Of a stretch of 64,000 nt of DNA, positions 34,235 through 44,105 are shown in pieces. Location: NCBI GenBank assembly GCA_022414725.1, contig CM039464.1, positions 9,962,038-10,026,037 of the forward strand, given 5' to 3'. Each line of letters begins with the position of its first letter. The first letter of the stretch is position 1. The stretch is from Microglena sp. YARC (Eukaryota > Chlorophyta > Chlorophyceae > Chlamydomonadales > Chlamydomonadaceae). Below the pieces are notes generated by a model, which was not told where the DNA came from, did not search any database, and was given only the letters and a program-made list of their open reading frames with translations. The position numbers and the translations under genes are program-made.

Positions 34235-35274
34235 GAGATAGGATCAGAGCATTTGTCAAATTTCAAAAACAATCTGACGCACTACTTTGCGCTTGTCCAC
34301 GCGGAAGGCGGAAGAGGGTGTTGCGCATTAATACTGAAAAGAAAGTTGGAAAGAAAGGAGGGAATAAAGCAGGACGCCAGAAATATCAAGTAGCAACAAA
34401 CACATGCTTTGGGCGAGGGAGGGAAGAATATGGAGAGGTAGGAGTACGAGAGGTAGAAGGTTGGCGTGGCTAACCTTAGCCATATTGCAAAGGCTCTAAT
34501 CGAACGGCCATTTCGCCATGCCGCGTACAATCCGCCTTGGCTAAATGCACGTGAAAGGCTGGTGAAAGGTCACCCTGCGAAGACATCTATCAAAATTAGT
34601 GAGAGCACAGACACGTAATCGCAAGTCACACTAATATTTCTGTGTGACTTAGGCTTTCATCACAGTGATAAAATCGTCATGGTTTCGCCCTACAACAGCG
34701 CCATTTTCGACGCATGCAGCGAAAGCACATCGGTGACTTGAGGTGTCCATTTTCCCGAATGAAAGCATTTCACCAACGAGTAGTTCGCGCTAGTACTTCG
34801 TTGCCTAATTGTTCATTCTATCTCGGAATCGCAGGCAGAGCTTTGCAGGTTCGCGAGAATGACCCCTCGAAAAGGTTGCTAACAGACCCTCGAGCGACAG
34901 AAAGTTGCATAGCTCTTCACGTATTAGAACTCAGTAGTTAACGTGCGATCGAGAAGTTGGGGTCACGCTTCAGTCTACGAAAAGTTCTGGGTGTCTGTCG
35001 GGATCGCTGGTTTGAGGTGAGCCGAGACATTTCGTCCACTGTACGCCTACATTTCTCTGTAGTTCCGCTGCAAATCGTGTCTTTCGCCTACATTTAGCGA
35101 AATTGTCACTTCCTCGAGTGACACTTCATCTGTTTTATATCGATGCATCATAGCGTTTTTAGCCATATTGTTCACATGATTTCTGTATACCGGATCTTCC
35201 TTCATCATATTTTTATGAATTTCACTAGAATATGTATATACTTAGATAGTATTCATCTTATACTATATATAATC

Positions 35275-38200
35275 TTATATTTCTGAAGTATTTTTTGTTT
35301 TCAAAAAAGCTACTTCAGCATTTAATAATTTAACAGAAGCACTCAATTGTTGGACAGCTGCTATCAAGTGTGGAACAAGTCCTGAATAATTTAATGTTAA
35401 ATTATCATTACTGTCTTTACCAACGAGATGGGGATAAACATCTTGGACATCCTGAGCGTAAAGGCCATAATCGACATTATCTGGGTCATGTTTAAATGCG
35501 TATTTTACAGGCATTAATTGATTCATTTTATTTAATGATTCTTGTGGGTCAATAAACCCTATATGGTTTTTGAGTCGACGATCTGAGTTCCCAGATATTG
35601 CGCCAGAAGTAGAAATATAAACATAGGGGACATTCGTTTCTGGGGTCCCAATATCTTGTATAAAGGCTAATTCTATTCGATTGTTAGTACCTTGGAATGT
35701 CAGACGAAGTTTGTAAGCACCCCATATATCGTGAAACTCAATTTTGGGAAATGTCTCTTGATCAATAACAGGTGTCAAGGTCGTTACATATCTATTACCC
35801 GTGGCTGAGAACATTACACCCGGTTCGACTGCTGTCCAATAGCTTGTAGGGATTACATGACTTTTAGTTAATGAATTATAATTCCCATTGAATAAAGCGG
35901 GTTTCCCTGTCAAAGATGCCCAGGTACCATTAAAATTTGTAATAGAGGTTCCATTGATGCGGAATCCTGTTGCATTAACATTCCCAAGAACATCCAATGG
36001 GTAAGCCGGATTCTGTTTACCTATCCCTAATTGAGCATCAGCATTTAGCGTCATAAGGTGTACTAATGTTGCTCCATTTCTATGCCACCAGCTGTGTTTT
36101 TGCAAGTACCCCCCATTATTGTTATAGTCTGTTGTAAATTCGAGATCACCATCGCTTTGAATGTCTATCCTATCACCAGTGCCTTTAATAACATCTCCAG
36201 AGATCGTAATATTTCCCCATGTATTGACTACTGCTGGTTTATTTGTCAAATCGTTATAATTTCCAGAAAATAAAGCAGGTTTGTTTGTCAAATCGTTATA
36301 ATTCCCAGAAAAACCAGCTCCAGACGGATTAATTGCGACACCATTTATTAATAATTGTTGAACATTTATAGTGCCATTCACGTCTAGGAGATACGCTGGT
36401 ACTAGTTTACCAATTCCAATATTTCCGTTATTATGAATTATCATACGTGTTTGTAACAAACCATCACTAATCGCATTACGTGTTTTAAAACGCAAACTTC
36501 CACCTTGAAATTCTGGATTGTCTCGGCTTGAAGTTATTGCAGAATCGGGCATATCAGACGTAGCATAAGCTGTCATATTCGCGGTAAAAGCCATCCCGTG
36601 TTCACCGGACAATGTACCAATATTTGAGATCATTAAATGATATTTTTCGTTTGCACTACCATCATCTAGCCTCAGATTATGTGCCTGAACACATAGAGGA
36701 TTTCGACTATTTGTGAATGTATTTATTCCAACTGTCCGATTAACACCGCTTTCACTATAATGTATACCTACTGATGCTGTTGAGGCTGCCCATGGAGTGA
36801 ATGGTTTATTATTTAACGAATTATAATCCGAATCAAATAACACAGGTTTCCCAGTCAATGACGAATATTGTCCATCAAATAGAGTCGGTTTCCCAGTCAG
36901 GTATGGTCCATTAAAAGTGCTCATTCCGATTGGAACCCCATTTACACGGTAAACACCAACAATATTCACATCTCCAAGGACATGCAATCTATACGCGGGA
37001 TTATCAGTCCCAATACCGAGATTTCCACGTTCAGTTAGCCTCATAATCCTGTACGAAGACCATGGATCTGGCCCGTTTCGGTACCAATTAAAGCTCTTTT
37101 CATTGTTGTCATCTACATAAGATTTATCAAAAATTATGTAACAGTTGTAATCCCCAGTACTGATATTTTTGAATTCTGAATTAACGCACTTTATTTGATT
37201 AGTTTTAATTGTTATGTTCCCGAATGTATTTGTGGAGGTACCTCCTCCAGTTTGTATTACCCCGTTCACCGTGTAGTTCCCTGTTATGTTCAAATCACCA
37301 ACAACATCGAGTGCATACCCTGGGTTTGTTGTACCAATACCTAGTTTCCCGTCTAATGTTAATTTCATCAAAAGTGAAATTGGGTTACCTCCGCCATTAT
37401 GCCTATACCAATTGTAGGAAGATACGCTATATCCTCCTGCGTCACATATAAAATTCAGATTACCACCAGCTTCTACATTTAGATCTGTAAAAACTGATTT
37501 AACGGTTGCACCACCAATTTGAACATAACGCATTTGAAATAACTGGTTTTTGTTTCGCCTGAACAGAGGATGTTTCCCGTAATGTCCAAGGCTGCTATTG
37601 GATTATCTTTACCTATTCCCACATTACTCAACGAATAAAGTCCAGATTGGTTTTGAAGCCATGGTGATGTACCCCCTGTGCCTGTGGATAAAGGGACTCC
37701 ATTGACTAGGAATTGTGTCGCATTAACCGTCCCAACAACATCCAGTGTATAGGCCGGGGTTGACGCACCCATCCCAATTTTTCCATCCCTAGTTATAGTC
37801 AGGCGTTTGGTCAGAGGATCCGAAAAACCAGCATTTCCTTGTGTTTTGAAATGGAGAGACCCTGAGAAATTTCCTGCTTCCGTTCTTTCAAAAACAATTG
37901 CTGCTCCAGGTGATAAGGATGCGTTGACAAGTCATGAGAATTGTATTCCACACCCTTCTACTATTCCGGTTCCAGTAGAATATACACCGATTTGATAATC
38001 AGACATTGGACTGGCGTCCGATAATATTATATCATTTCGAGCGGATATCATATTTAATGCAAACGAACCGACGCCCACTTTTTCAAGCGTATACAAACCC
38101 AGGCCATTTTTAAGCCATAAATTCTGTGGAATTATTGGGCAATGTATCAAATCGGAATATTTTCCCGAAAAAAGCGTTGGCTTGTCTGTGATATCGTCCC

Positions 38201-38714
38201 ACGAACTAATGTTCTCAATTGCATACGCATAATTCGACAGACTAACAATATTATTTGAATTTCTAGCAGACTGATTGGATGCATATTCAGCCGCATTTGA
38301 TGAAAAGGTAATCTTGGGATACATGTAATTTGAATTGTTGGTTGATAGATTTGAACTATATGTTATTTTGGGATACATATAGTTACTGTTTCCTACAGCG
38401 AGATTTGAACAATATGTTATTTTGGGATACATGTAATTGCTATTGGCAACTGTAAGATTTGATGAAAACACTGATGCATTTGATGAAAATTCAGTACTTG
38501 GATACATGTAGTTACTGTTTCCTACTGCAAGATCCGATGAGAATACAATACCATTTGTGTTTTGAACAACCTGCGGGGAAAGGACACCTAATGCTATCTG
38601 ATTAGCAGTTGCTAGTTTTTTGGCAAATAACGCAACGTCATTAGCTCCGTTTATACTATTCTGAACCCTCTTGGTATTTTGTGGCTGCCCAAATATATAT
38701 TGACTGGAATACAT
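35275..38714 (-). pseudogene. Fibre-like protein with C-terminal S74-type chaperone domain
   Basis: The frame runs from ATG 38714 (MYSSQYIFGQ), with an in-frame TGA at 37932-37934 and a frameshift near 37,540, to a stop at 35275. About 1140 residues. Early part: five near repeats of SSNLAVGNSNYMYP type (about 38,280-38,560). Middle: many copies of LGIGT.NPxYxLDVxGxxNxTG and the beta-rich phrase YxDLTNKPxLF, typical of trimeric fibres. End: SDRRLKNHIGFIDP, the Ser/Lys signature of the self-cleaving intramolecular chaperone (Peptidase S74) of phage tail spikes, followed by a coiled coil. Likely the virion's host-attachment fibre. Now broken. Confidence 0.88.
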
Positions 38715-38882
38715 TAAATTTAGGACATATATTATAACAAAACGAGAACAAGGAAAGTTGTTAAAAAAAAGACAGTTAATAACAAGTCCAATCACATCAA
38801 ACTATTTGCAAGAGGTAGGAATATTACTCAACGAGCTACCATCATAAACATTAAATTACCAGCTGACAGGACACAGGCTAGA
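38715..38882. promoter_or_regulatory. Divergent intergenic region between viral gene blocks
   Basis: Separates the leftward fibre gene from the rightward structural block. Contains TATA-like atatattataacaaaac (38728-38744). Much of it may be coding for an extended N-terminus of the next gene, since that frame is open from 38726. Confidence 0.5.
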
Positions 38883-39377
38883 ATGCTGGGGTATAATCCA
38901 TATGAGTATGCCATCAAAATTTCTGCACAAGCCCCGCCCACAATGGTCAGTCAGATTGTTAACCAACATTCAGCCGTGGAAACACTGGTCAAATCTGTTC
39001 AGACAGAACAACAAAAACAACAGCCCAAACAGGAAACATCAAGTGGACCGAGTTTCAATAAACGTCCTAGAGAAGACATGGATTCTGCTTTTGGATCATC
39101 AACACCAAATGTTTCTGAATTCAGAAATCCCGGCGAAGCGTCAGGCTCCAGGACAAGTCTTAGAAAAAACATAGATGATCTTCAACAAAAATTAAACATA
39201 TTTGATTCCAAACATAAAAAAGTTGGGAATTCTGCACAATCAAAACTAGATATAATAGCCATTGCTACCGAATGGCAAGGCAGGAACAATGATCCATCAT
39301 TGCAAATCCTGTTGGATCGACCAGTAGTATCTCATCATTACAAACAAATTTACAATTATCTGAAGGGTAAAAAATAA
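38883..39377 (+). CDS. Viral protein of unknown function, 164 aa
   Basis: ATG 38883. The N-terminal third is Gln/Lys-rich, the middle contains a nuclear-localisation-like KRPRED, and the C-terminal half is a helical, basic region ending in KGKK. The same frame is open upstream to 38726 and encodes a very basic stretch (TRKVVKKK, KLFARGRN) without an ATG, so the real N-terminus may lie upstream and its start codon be lost. First gene of the rightward structural block, 45 bp before the capsid gene, so a minor virion or DNA-binding protein is possible. Confidence 0.7.
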   Translation: MLGYNPYEYAIKISAQAPPTMVSQIVNQHSAVETLVKSVQTEQQKQQPKQETSSGPSFNKRPREDMDSAFGSSTPNVSEFRNPGEASGSRTSLRKNIDDLQQKLNIFDSKHKKVGNSAQSKLDIIAIATEWQGRNNDPSLQILLDRPVVSHHYKQIYNYLKGKK

Positions 39378-39422
39378 AACATTATTTATTATTTTCAAAA
39401 CAATACTTATACAAGCACTTCC

Positions 39423-40598
39423 ATGTCGGCTTATCCAAAGAACTTGCAATATTTGGTGAAAAAAATACAGAATTATTCAAGGGCGACGAAGAGGCTCTCA
39501 AAGCTGAATTCCACGACTGCAACAAATAACGGTGTCATAACCGTAGATCTTCCTTCAAACTGCTTGGTCGATTCTGATACTTTGATTATGCATTTTAATG
39601 GCAAAACAGAAGGCGGTGGTTTTGCAAGAAACATAAAGTCGGTAATTTTCCGAGTGGACGCGGAACTCAATGGAATGGTCGTGTCGGGTTGTAGTAACTA
39701 TAACCAACTATGGAATATCATCGCTGATACGAGTTTTGGCGAAGATGCTCATAATCGGAGAAAAATCGTACAAGGAGGAGGGGATGCATCAGCTACACCT
39801 TCTGCTCTGGCACCATATTCCATATCTAATTGGTTGTCCCTAAACAGCTTTCAACCGTCTATTCTTGATACCAAACTATTGGGACAAGTCCGACTACGAA
39901 TTCAACTTGACGGTTCTAACTGTCTAGTCGGAGGAGGGACCTTCACACTATCAGATATTTCATTCAGTGTCGACACAATCTCCATTGATGACGGTATATT
40001 TGATGCAATGCATAACGCATTCCTATCTAGTGGAGGGGTATACGAACTAAGCTTCCGCAATTACTTCAGTTTCAGTTCAGCAGCAACTTCCTATAGTCAA
40101 TCAACTAAATTTAGAGTATCTTCTCAATCGGTCAATAGGGCATGGGGAACATTTGTTGCACAGAGTCCATCAGGCGCATTGGATGCAGTTACAAAATCGT
40201 CTAATACCTTTACAAGAAAAGCTACAGGGATGGCAAGCGCTCAATTTAATCTGAATGGAATATACACACCTGATTTCCGTGCGAATCCGGGTCAGTGTTT
40301 TGCCCTAACGCAGTCATCATATAATCAATTACAATCGGCAGACGGGGGAAGTCACCCTTATTGTGATAATTATACTAAATGGCGTGACAACTTTTTTGTA
40401 TTGTCCTGTAAATTTTGTCATAACGATGATTCTTTCCTATCTGGCGTTGACACCAGGGGAAATTCCAGCATAGGTTCATTTGACACGCAGAGCATCGGTG
40501 GTGCAGCTGGTTCCGAATCACTAACAGCCCTTGTTTTCATTGAGTGTGGTTCCATGTTGAGGATAGGCGCTGGTAGACAACTCGAATTAGTACTCTAA
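39423..40598 (+). CDS. Putative major capsid protein, 391 aa
   Basis: Intact frame from ATG 39423. Predicted mostly beta-strand, with few Lys clusters. The phrase IKSVIFRVDAELNG followed by NYNQLWNIIADTSFGED resembles the conserved N-terminal jelly-roll region of polinton-like major capsid proteins, and the C-terminus LRIGAGRQLELVL fits the last strand of such proteins. Position upstream of another capsid-type gene and the packaging ATPase supports this. No lesion. I cannot exclude that the next gene is the true major capsid protein. Confidence 0.65.
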   Translation: MSAYPKNLQYLVKKIQNYSRATKRLSKLNSTTATNNGVITVDLPSNCLVDSDTLIMHFNGKTEGGGFARNIKSVIFRVDAELNGMVVSGCSNYNQLWNIIADTSFGEDAHNRRKIVQGGGDASATPSALAPYSISNWLSLNSFQPSILDTKLLGQVRLRIQLDGSNCLVGGGTFTLSDISFSVDTISIDDGIFDAMHNAFLSSGGVYELSFRNYFSFSSAATSYSQSTKFRVSSQSVNRAWGTFVAQSPSGALDAVTKSSNTFTRKATGMASAQFNLNGIYTPDFRANPGQCFALTQSSYNQLQSADGGSHPYCDNYTKWRDNFFVLSCKFCHNDDSFLSGVDTRGNSSIGSFDTQSIGGAAGSESLTALVFIECGSMLRIGAGRQLELVL

Positions 40599-40639
40599 CT
40601 GTTTGGTTAGCAGAGAATTGATTAACAAAACATAAAACA

Positions 40640-40658
40640 TATATAACAATAATATAAA
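40640..40658 (+). promoter_or_regulatory. TATAACAAT motif upstream of capsid-type gene
   Basis: atatataacaat ends 9 bases before ATG 40659. The same ATAACAAT octamer precedes the genes at 41776 and 23261 (minus). Confidence 0.4.
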
Positions 40659-41762
40659 ATGAACCCTGTACCAAAACACATTACAAAGGTGTTCAGTTTT
40701 GAGGCCATAGGTGATACTATTTTTTCCCCCAAAAGCCAATGCGTACTCGAGATAAATGAAGGGATTTGGAATTTGAACAGCGCGAAGATAATGTTTACAA
40801 TGAATTCACTAGGAGTAGCGCCTCGTGGGATTGGATGTATGATCAGCACTCTTTCAGTATATTTTGATGATGTCCTAATTCAAACAATAAATGAGTATAA
40901 TCATCTTGCTAGGATGATGGACGTACACAACTCGACACAAGCCTCAACTAATATGTTTGGGAATAATCAAGCAGTCGACATTGTTGCAGAGACAGATCAG
41001 ATACCGTTCGTGATTGATAAATTCCATGGTATCCTAGGAACTAAGGACTGTATTGTTAAGGGCAAAATCAGAATTGTTATTGAGTGGGCAGACGCTATGG
41101 TGCTGTTAAGAGAGAGTGTATCCGTTGGGTATGAAATTGTTAATCCGACACTCATTATAAAAAGTGAAATAGAAGACAACGTATCAGATAGAATTGAATT
41201 CGATAATTTCACCAGTCAATTCCAACTCAATGAATCCGAAAATCAAACAACAAATATATACATTGGCTCACGCGATATAGAATATGTCTTGGCAACTTTC
41301 ATACCATACGATTATTATTCAAAGGTATCTACTCAAGATTATAATGGAACGAGTTACTTCTTTAGTCATGGATTAAAAGATATTTATCTTGAAAGTAATC
41401 CAGTTTATGTAGGATTTAGGATAAACAATGTACCCATTGCAAATCATCCTATTCCTTATGATAAAGCAATAGAATACCTGGATTTCATATTCGATAACGA
41501 AAATCGTGCGATTGAACACCTCATGACACACACAGTGGACGGGACATTATTTTTAAGATTCCCCCCAACTATTACATCTTACCAATGGGCCTGCGGGTTG
41601 CCTATTGATATAGAGAATGAAGAAGATATCAATTATGATGTGTCATTTTATTCAAAAGGAAACAATAATATAAAAAATTACTCACTTTTATTCGTGAAAT
41701 ACAATAGCTTGCTGGAATTAGATAATGCCGAAACTGGTTCAAAATATATTTACACCAAGTAA
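40659..41762 (+). CDS. Second capsid-type protein, 367 aa
   Basis: Intact frame from ATG 40659. Beta-rich, acidic. It contains LSVYFDDVLIQTINEYNHLARMM, parallel in layout to NG..NYNQLW of the preceding gene, followed by alternating strands and ending with NYSLLFVKYNSLLEL. I infer a jelly-roll virion protein, either the major capsid protein or a partner of it. There is no recognisable enzyme motif. Spacing to the preceding gene is 60 bp. Confidence 0.6.
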   Translation: MNPVPKHITKVFSFEAIGDTIFSPKSQCVLEINEGIWNLNSAKIMFTMNSLGVAPRGIGCMISTLSVYFDDVLIQTINEYNHLARMMDVHNSTQASTNMFGNNQAVDIVAETDQIPFVIDKFHGILGTKDCIVKGKIRIVIEWADAMVLLRESVSVGYEIVNPTLIIKSEIEDNVSDRIEFDNFTSQFQLNESENQTTNIYIGSRDIEYVLATFIPYDYYSKVSTQDYNGTSYFFSHGLKDIYLESNPVYVGFRINNVPIANHPIPYDKAIEYLDFIFDNENRAIEHLMTHTVDGTLFLRFPPTITSYQWACGLPIDIENEEDINYDVSFYSKGNNNIKNYSLLFVKYNSLLELDNAETGSKYIYTK

Positions 41763-41775
41763 TATATATAACAAT

Positions 41776-41979
41776 ATGGATCAATATATGCTGCCCCTAT
41801 GTATTGAGTCATGGCCGAAAAAAACACAGTACAACCAACCAGCAACAAACTTTATAGGTAGACGGACTATACGCACCCCAATACATGAAGGAGATCTACT
41901 CTGGGGAAGACCTATTCCAAGGAAGCCTAATGCAGTCAAAATTCTCCGAACTCTCCCAGTATATCCCAAATTCCAATAA
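41776..41979 (+). CDS. Small viral protein, 67 aa
   Basis: ATG 41776, directly after ATAACAAT; an upstream ATG-less extension overlaps the previous gene and is rejected. Basic, Pro-rich (PIPRKPNAVKILRTLPVYP). Unknown; perhaps a virion cement or scaffold peptide given its place among structural genes. Confidence 0.6.
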   Translation: MDQYMLPLCIESWPKKTQYNQPATNFIGRRTIRTPIHEGDLLWGRPIPRKPNAVKILRTLPVYPKFQ

Positions 41980-42043
41980 ATTATTTGTAAAACCTATTTA
42001 ATTTTTCTAATTAATTCTAATATTTTCTAATGTAAAATCACAT

Positions 42044-42556
42044 ATGGAGAATATAGAAGAAGACAACAACCTACAAGAGGACATTGAAGTGATACCAGTC
42101 AAAGCTAAACGAATTATGAGCGATAAACAAAAAGCTTCATTGGCTATCGCCAGAGAAAAAGCATGGGCAAAAAGGCGGGAATTAGGAGAGATTACACGAC
42201 AGGAGAAAGAACTGAAGATTCAAGAGAAAGAAGTCCAAAAACAAGAAAAAACGGCAGAAATGACACGTCGTCGCAAAAACACTGTCTTTAAAAAGCTGAA
42301 GAAGGATGTGGTTGTTGCTATGGACAGTTCAGACGAAGATCAACAGATTATAACAGATTCTCAATCAGAAGAAGAAGAAGGAGAGGTTCAAAAGATATCA
42401 AAACACATTGAAAAACGTCTGAAGGTCACCAAAGCTAGGCCAATACTTACTCAAGAAGATACAGTACAACTTCTTAGGGGAAAAATATTAAACGAGGGCA
42501 AACGAGTCGCTTACCAATCACTCTTTCCTGGTCACACATGTCCATTTAGTAATTAG
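42044..42556 (+). CDS. Charged coiled-coil protein, 170 aa
   Basis: Intact. Acidic N-terminus, then KAKRIMSDKQKASLAIAREKAWAKRRE and a long Glu/Lys/Gln coiled coil (about 45-75), an acidic SSDED and SEEEE segment (about 95-115), and a C-terminus with FPGHTCPF. Comparable charged proteins precede the ATPase in many polinton-like viruses, but I know of no function. Stop at 42556 precedes the ATPase start by 2 bases. Confidence 0.75.
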   Translation: MENIEEDNNLQEDIEVIPVKAKRIMSDKQKASLAIAREKAWAKRRELGEITRQEKELKIQEKEVQKQEKTAEMTRRRKNTVFKKLKKDVVVAMDSSDEDQQIITDSQSEEEEGEVQKISKHIEKRLKVTKARPILTQEDTVQLLRGKILNEGKRVAYQSLFPGHTCPFSN

Positions 42557-42558
42557 TG

Positions 42559-43419
42559 ATGAATATTGTTGAGAACGCAGTAGCAAATTTCAGTCATAAA
42601 CCACTCCAATACAAAGCAAACAAGTATCCACAGTCCCTCAATTCAGCTCTACCACGTAATTATTTTGTGTCACTCCTCGTCGGCTCCAGGGGAAGTGGGA
42701 AGACGTACAGTCTTTGCAAATTATTGAAACAATACGAGATTTATGGATTTGATGGCAAACAGGATATGAGAGTTATAGTATTTTCCCCGACACATGATGC
42801 TAATCCGGTATTCAATTGCTTGAAAATTGATCCAAATGATATCATTTCACAATACAGTGATGAGAAACTTTCAGAAGTGATTGAAAACATCAAACTAGAA
42901 AAGGAAAATACAGAAGAATGTAGAAGACAAATGATTGTTTATTCCAAGTTTATGAAAGGCAACATTGACGGACTGTCGTTTGATGAAATAGATTTCCTTG
43001 AGAGAACTGGATACCAACGACCTACCTGCAAGTACCCAAACGGTTGTATAGTATACCTGATATTGGACGACCTCGTGGGCAGTAGTGCATTTAAATCTGT
43101 TGGCAAATCGGCATTGACTAATTTGGTACTGAAGAACAGACATTTGGGTATAAACATAATGATTTGCACACAGAATCTCAAGGCGATACCTAAGTCTACT
43201 CGAACCAATACAAGTCTTTTTGTGCTATTCAAGTTTGCCAGCACTAAGACCTTGGAGGATTTATATGAAGAAGTAAGTAGTTCGATCAGTCTACAGAAGT
43301 TTGAAGCACTCTATCTGCACGCAACATTCGGGGAACACGACTCGTTAGTGATTGATTTTACACAAGACAAAAGCCAAAGGTTCAAAAAGAATTTCGACAT
43401 CATTCTCAGCTTACAGTAA
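42559..43419 (+). CDS. FtsK/HerA-type genome-packaging ATPase
   Basis: ATG 42559; a GTG three bases earlier is less likely. 286 residues, the usual size. Walker A is GSRGSGKT (about residues 43-50); Walker B is VYLILDD (about 162-168); a CTQN sensor-like motif lies near residue 195 and a KSTRTN arginine-rich segment follows. This motor pumps viral DNA into the capsid. Frame undamaged. Starts 2 bp after the coiled-coil gene, suggesting co-expression. Confidence 0.93.
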   Translation: MNIVENAVANFSHKPLQYKANKYPQSLNSALPRNYFVSLLVGSRGSGKTYSLCKLLKQYEIYGFDGKQDMRVIVFSPTHDANPVFNCLKIDPNDIISQYSDEKLSEVIENIKLEKENTEECRRQMIVYSKFMKGNIDGLSFDEIDFLERTGYQRPTCKYPNGCIVYLILDDLVGSSAFKSVGKSALTNLVLKNRHLGINIMICTQNLKAIPKSTRTNTSLFVLFKFASTKTLEDLYEEVSSSISLQKFEALYLHATFGEHDSLVIDFTQDKSQRFKKNFDIILSLQ

Positions 43420-43446
43420 AAAAAAAATATAAATTATTGTTAAACA

Positions 43447-43706
43447 ATGGCCGCTATCAGAAATGAATATAGACAGAGTGACAGACCAATGATTACAAGT
43501 ATCTCAAAGCAGCAATCCTGGACATGTCACCCGGACTGCCAGAATATTTAGTGGATTCGTGCATTTCCCTACATATTGCCAAGCCGCTCATGTATAGGGA
43601 CAAAAAGCTTCTACGAAAAGATATGAATAAGCAGAAAAAACCAGTTTCAAATGATGTTTTGGAAGGCTTGGTTACTGTAGAAAATGAAAAATCTACAGTA
43701 ATATAA
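43447..43706 (+). pseudogene. Small viral protein, frameshifted
   Basis: ATG 43447 opens MAAIRNEYRQSDRPM. One frameshift near 43,490 links it to KYLKAAILDMSPGLPEYL and a C-terminal KLLRKDMNKQKKPV to stop 43706. About 86 residues when joined. No recognised family. Stop abuts the next start (43707). Confidence 0.65.
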
Positions 43707-44105
43707 ATGGCTTGGCAGAGAGTAACGTTATTTAGCTCATACAATACATCAACACAGAACTACCAATTAAAACTAAATTGCGACCTGCCATACAATGAAA
43801 AGGGACACCAGCTGGCTGTTGAATCATTTACCACAGCGAGTAAACCAGGGCCGTTCTGCATGAGTGCAAATGGGATCTTCGCACAAACCTCCTTTGATAA
43901 TTCAGTGAATGGAGAGCGAACAAACCTGCTTTTAGGAGGTGAATCACACAGTATTGTTAAGACAATTACAAGCAATACACTAGGTCACAAGCTAATCCCG
44001 TCTCTGAAAAACCAACAATTAAATATAACAGTCTATGATGCCAATGGAAATCTGTATGTTGAATTCCCAAACTTCATACTATCAGTTATTATCTATGAAA
44101 TTATA
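43707..44105 (+). CDS. Viral structural-type protein, about 131 aa
   Basis: Begins MAWQRVTLFSSYNTSTQNYQ, with strand-rich sequence such as LKLNCDLPYN and LAVESFTT. It now reads straight into the next gene (EII then MAPIV) because its stop is missing. A one-base shift would place a TAA overlapping the next ATG (TAATG at 44104-44108), the likely ancestral arrangement. Unknown, presumably a minor virion protein. Confidence 0.6.

Larger units (their letters stand above)
31156..35120. mobile_element. CACTA-like DNA transposon nested in the virus
   Basis: Ends CACTCGGGGAAGTCGACA (left) and, on the other strand, CACTCGAGGAAGTGACA (right), flanked by a 3-bp target duplication ACA (31153-31155, 35121-35123). 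Sub-terminal repeats of cgcctacatttagcc type occur at both ends (31304-31520; 34528; 35040-35100), as in CACTA elements. Composition differs sharply from the AT-rich virus. The interior holds a GCAGGGCA minisatellite and possible exons but no identifiable transposase. Confidence 0.78.
30956..35208 (-). pseudogene. Basic repeat protein, split by a CACTA-like element
   Basis: 5' part: 35208 to 35121 (starts MMKEDPVYRNHV). 3' part: 31155 to 30956. Removing 31156-35120 and one ACA copy gives an open frame of about 95 codons. Protein is rich in Lys, Arg and Glu and contains three or four degenerate repeats of the type YANDPEFRKK. Such repeats occur in nuclease-associated and DNA-binding proteins of phages and large viruses, but no function can be assigned. 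The last residues enter the inverted repeat at 30970-30999, so the natural stop may have been lost. Confidence 0.7.
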
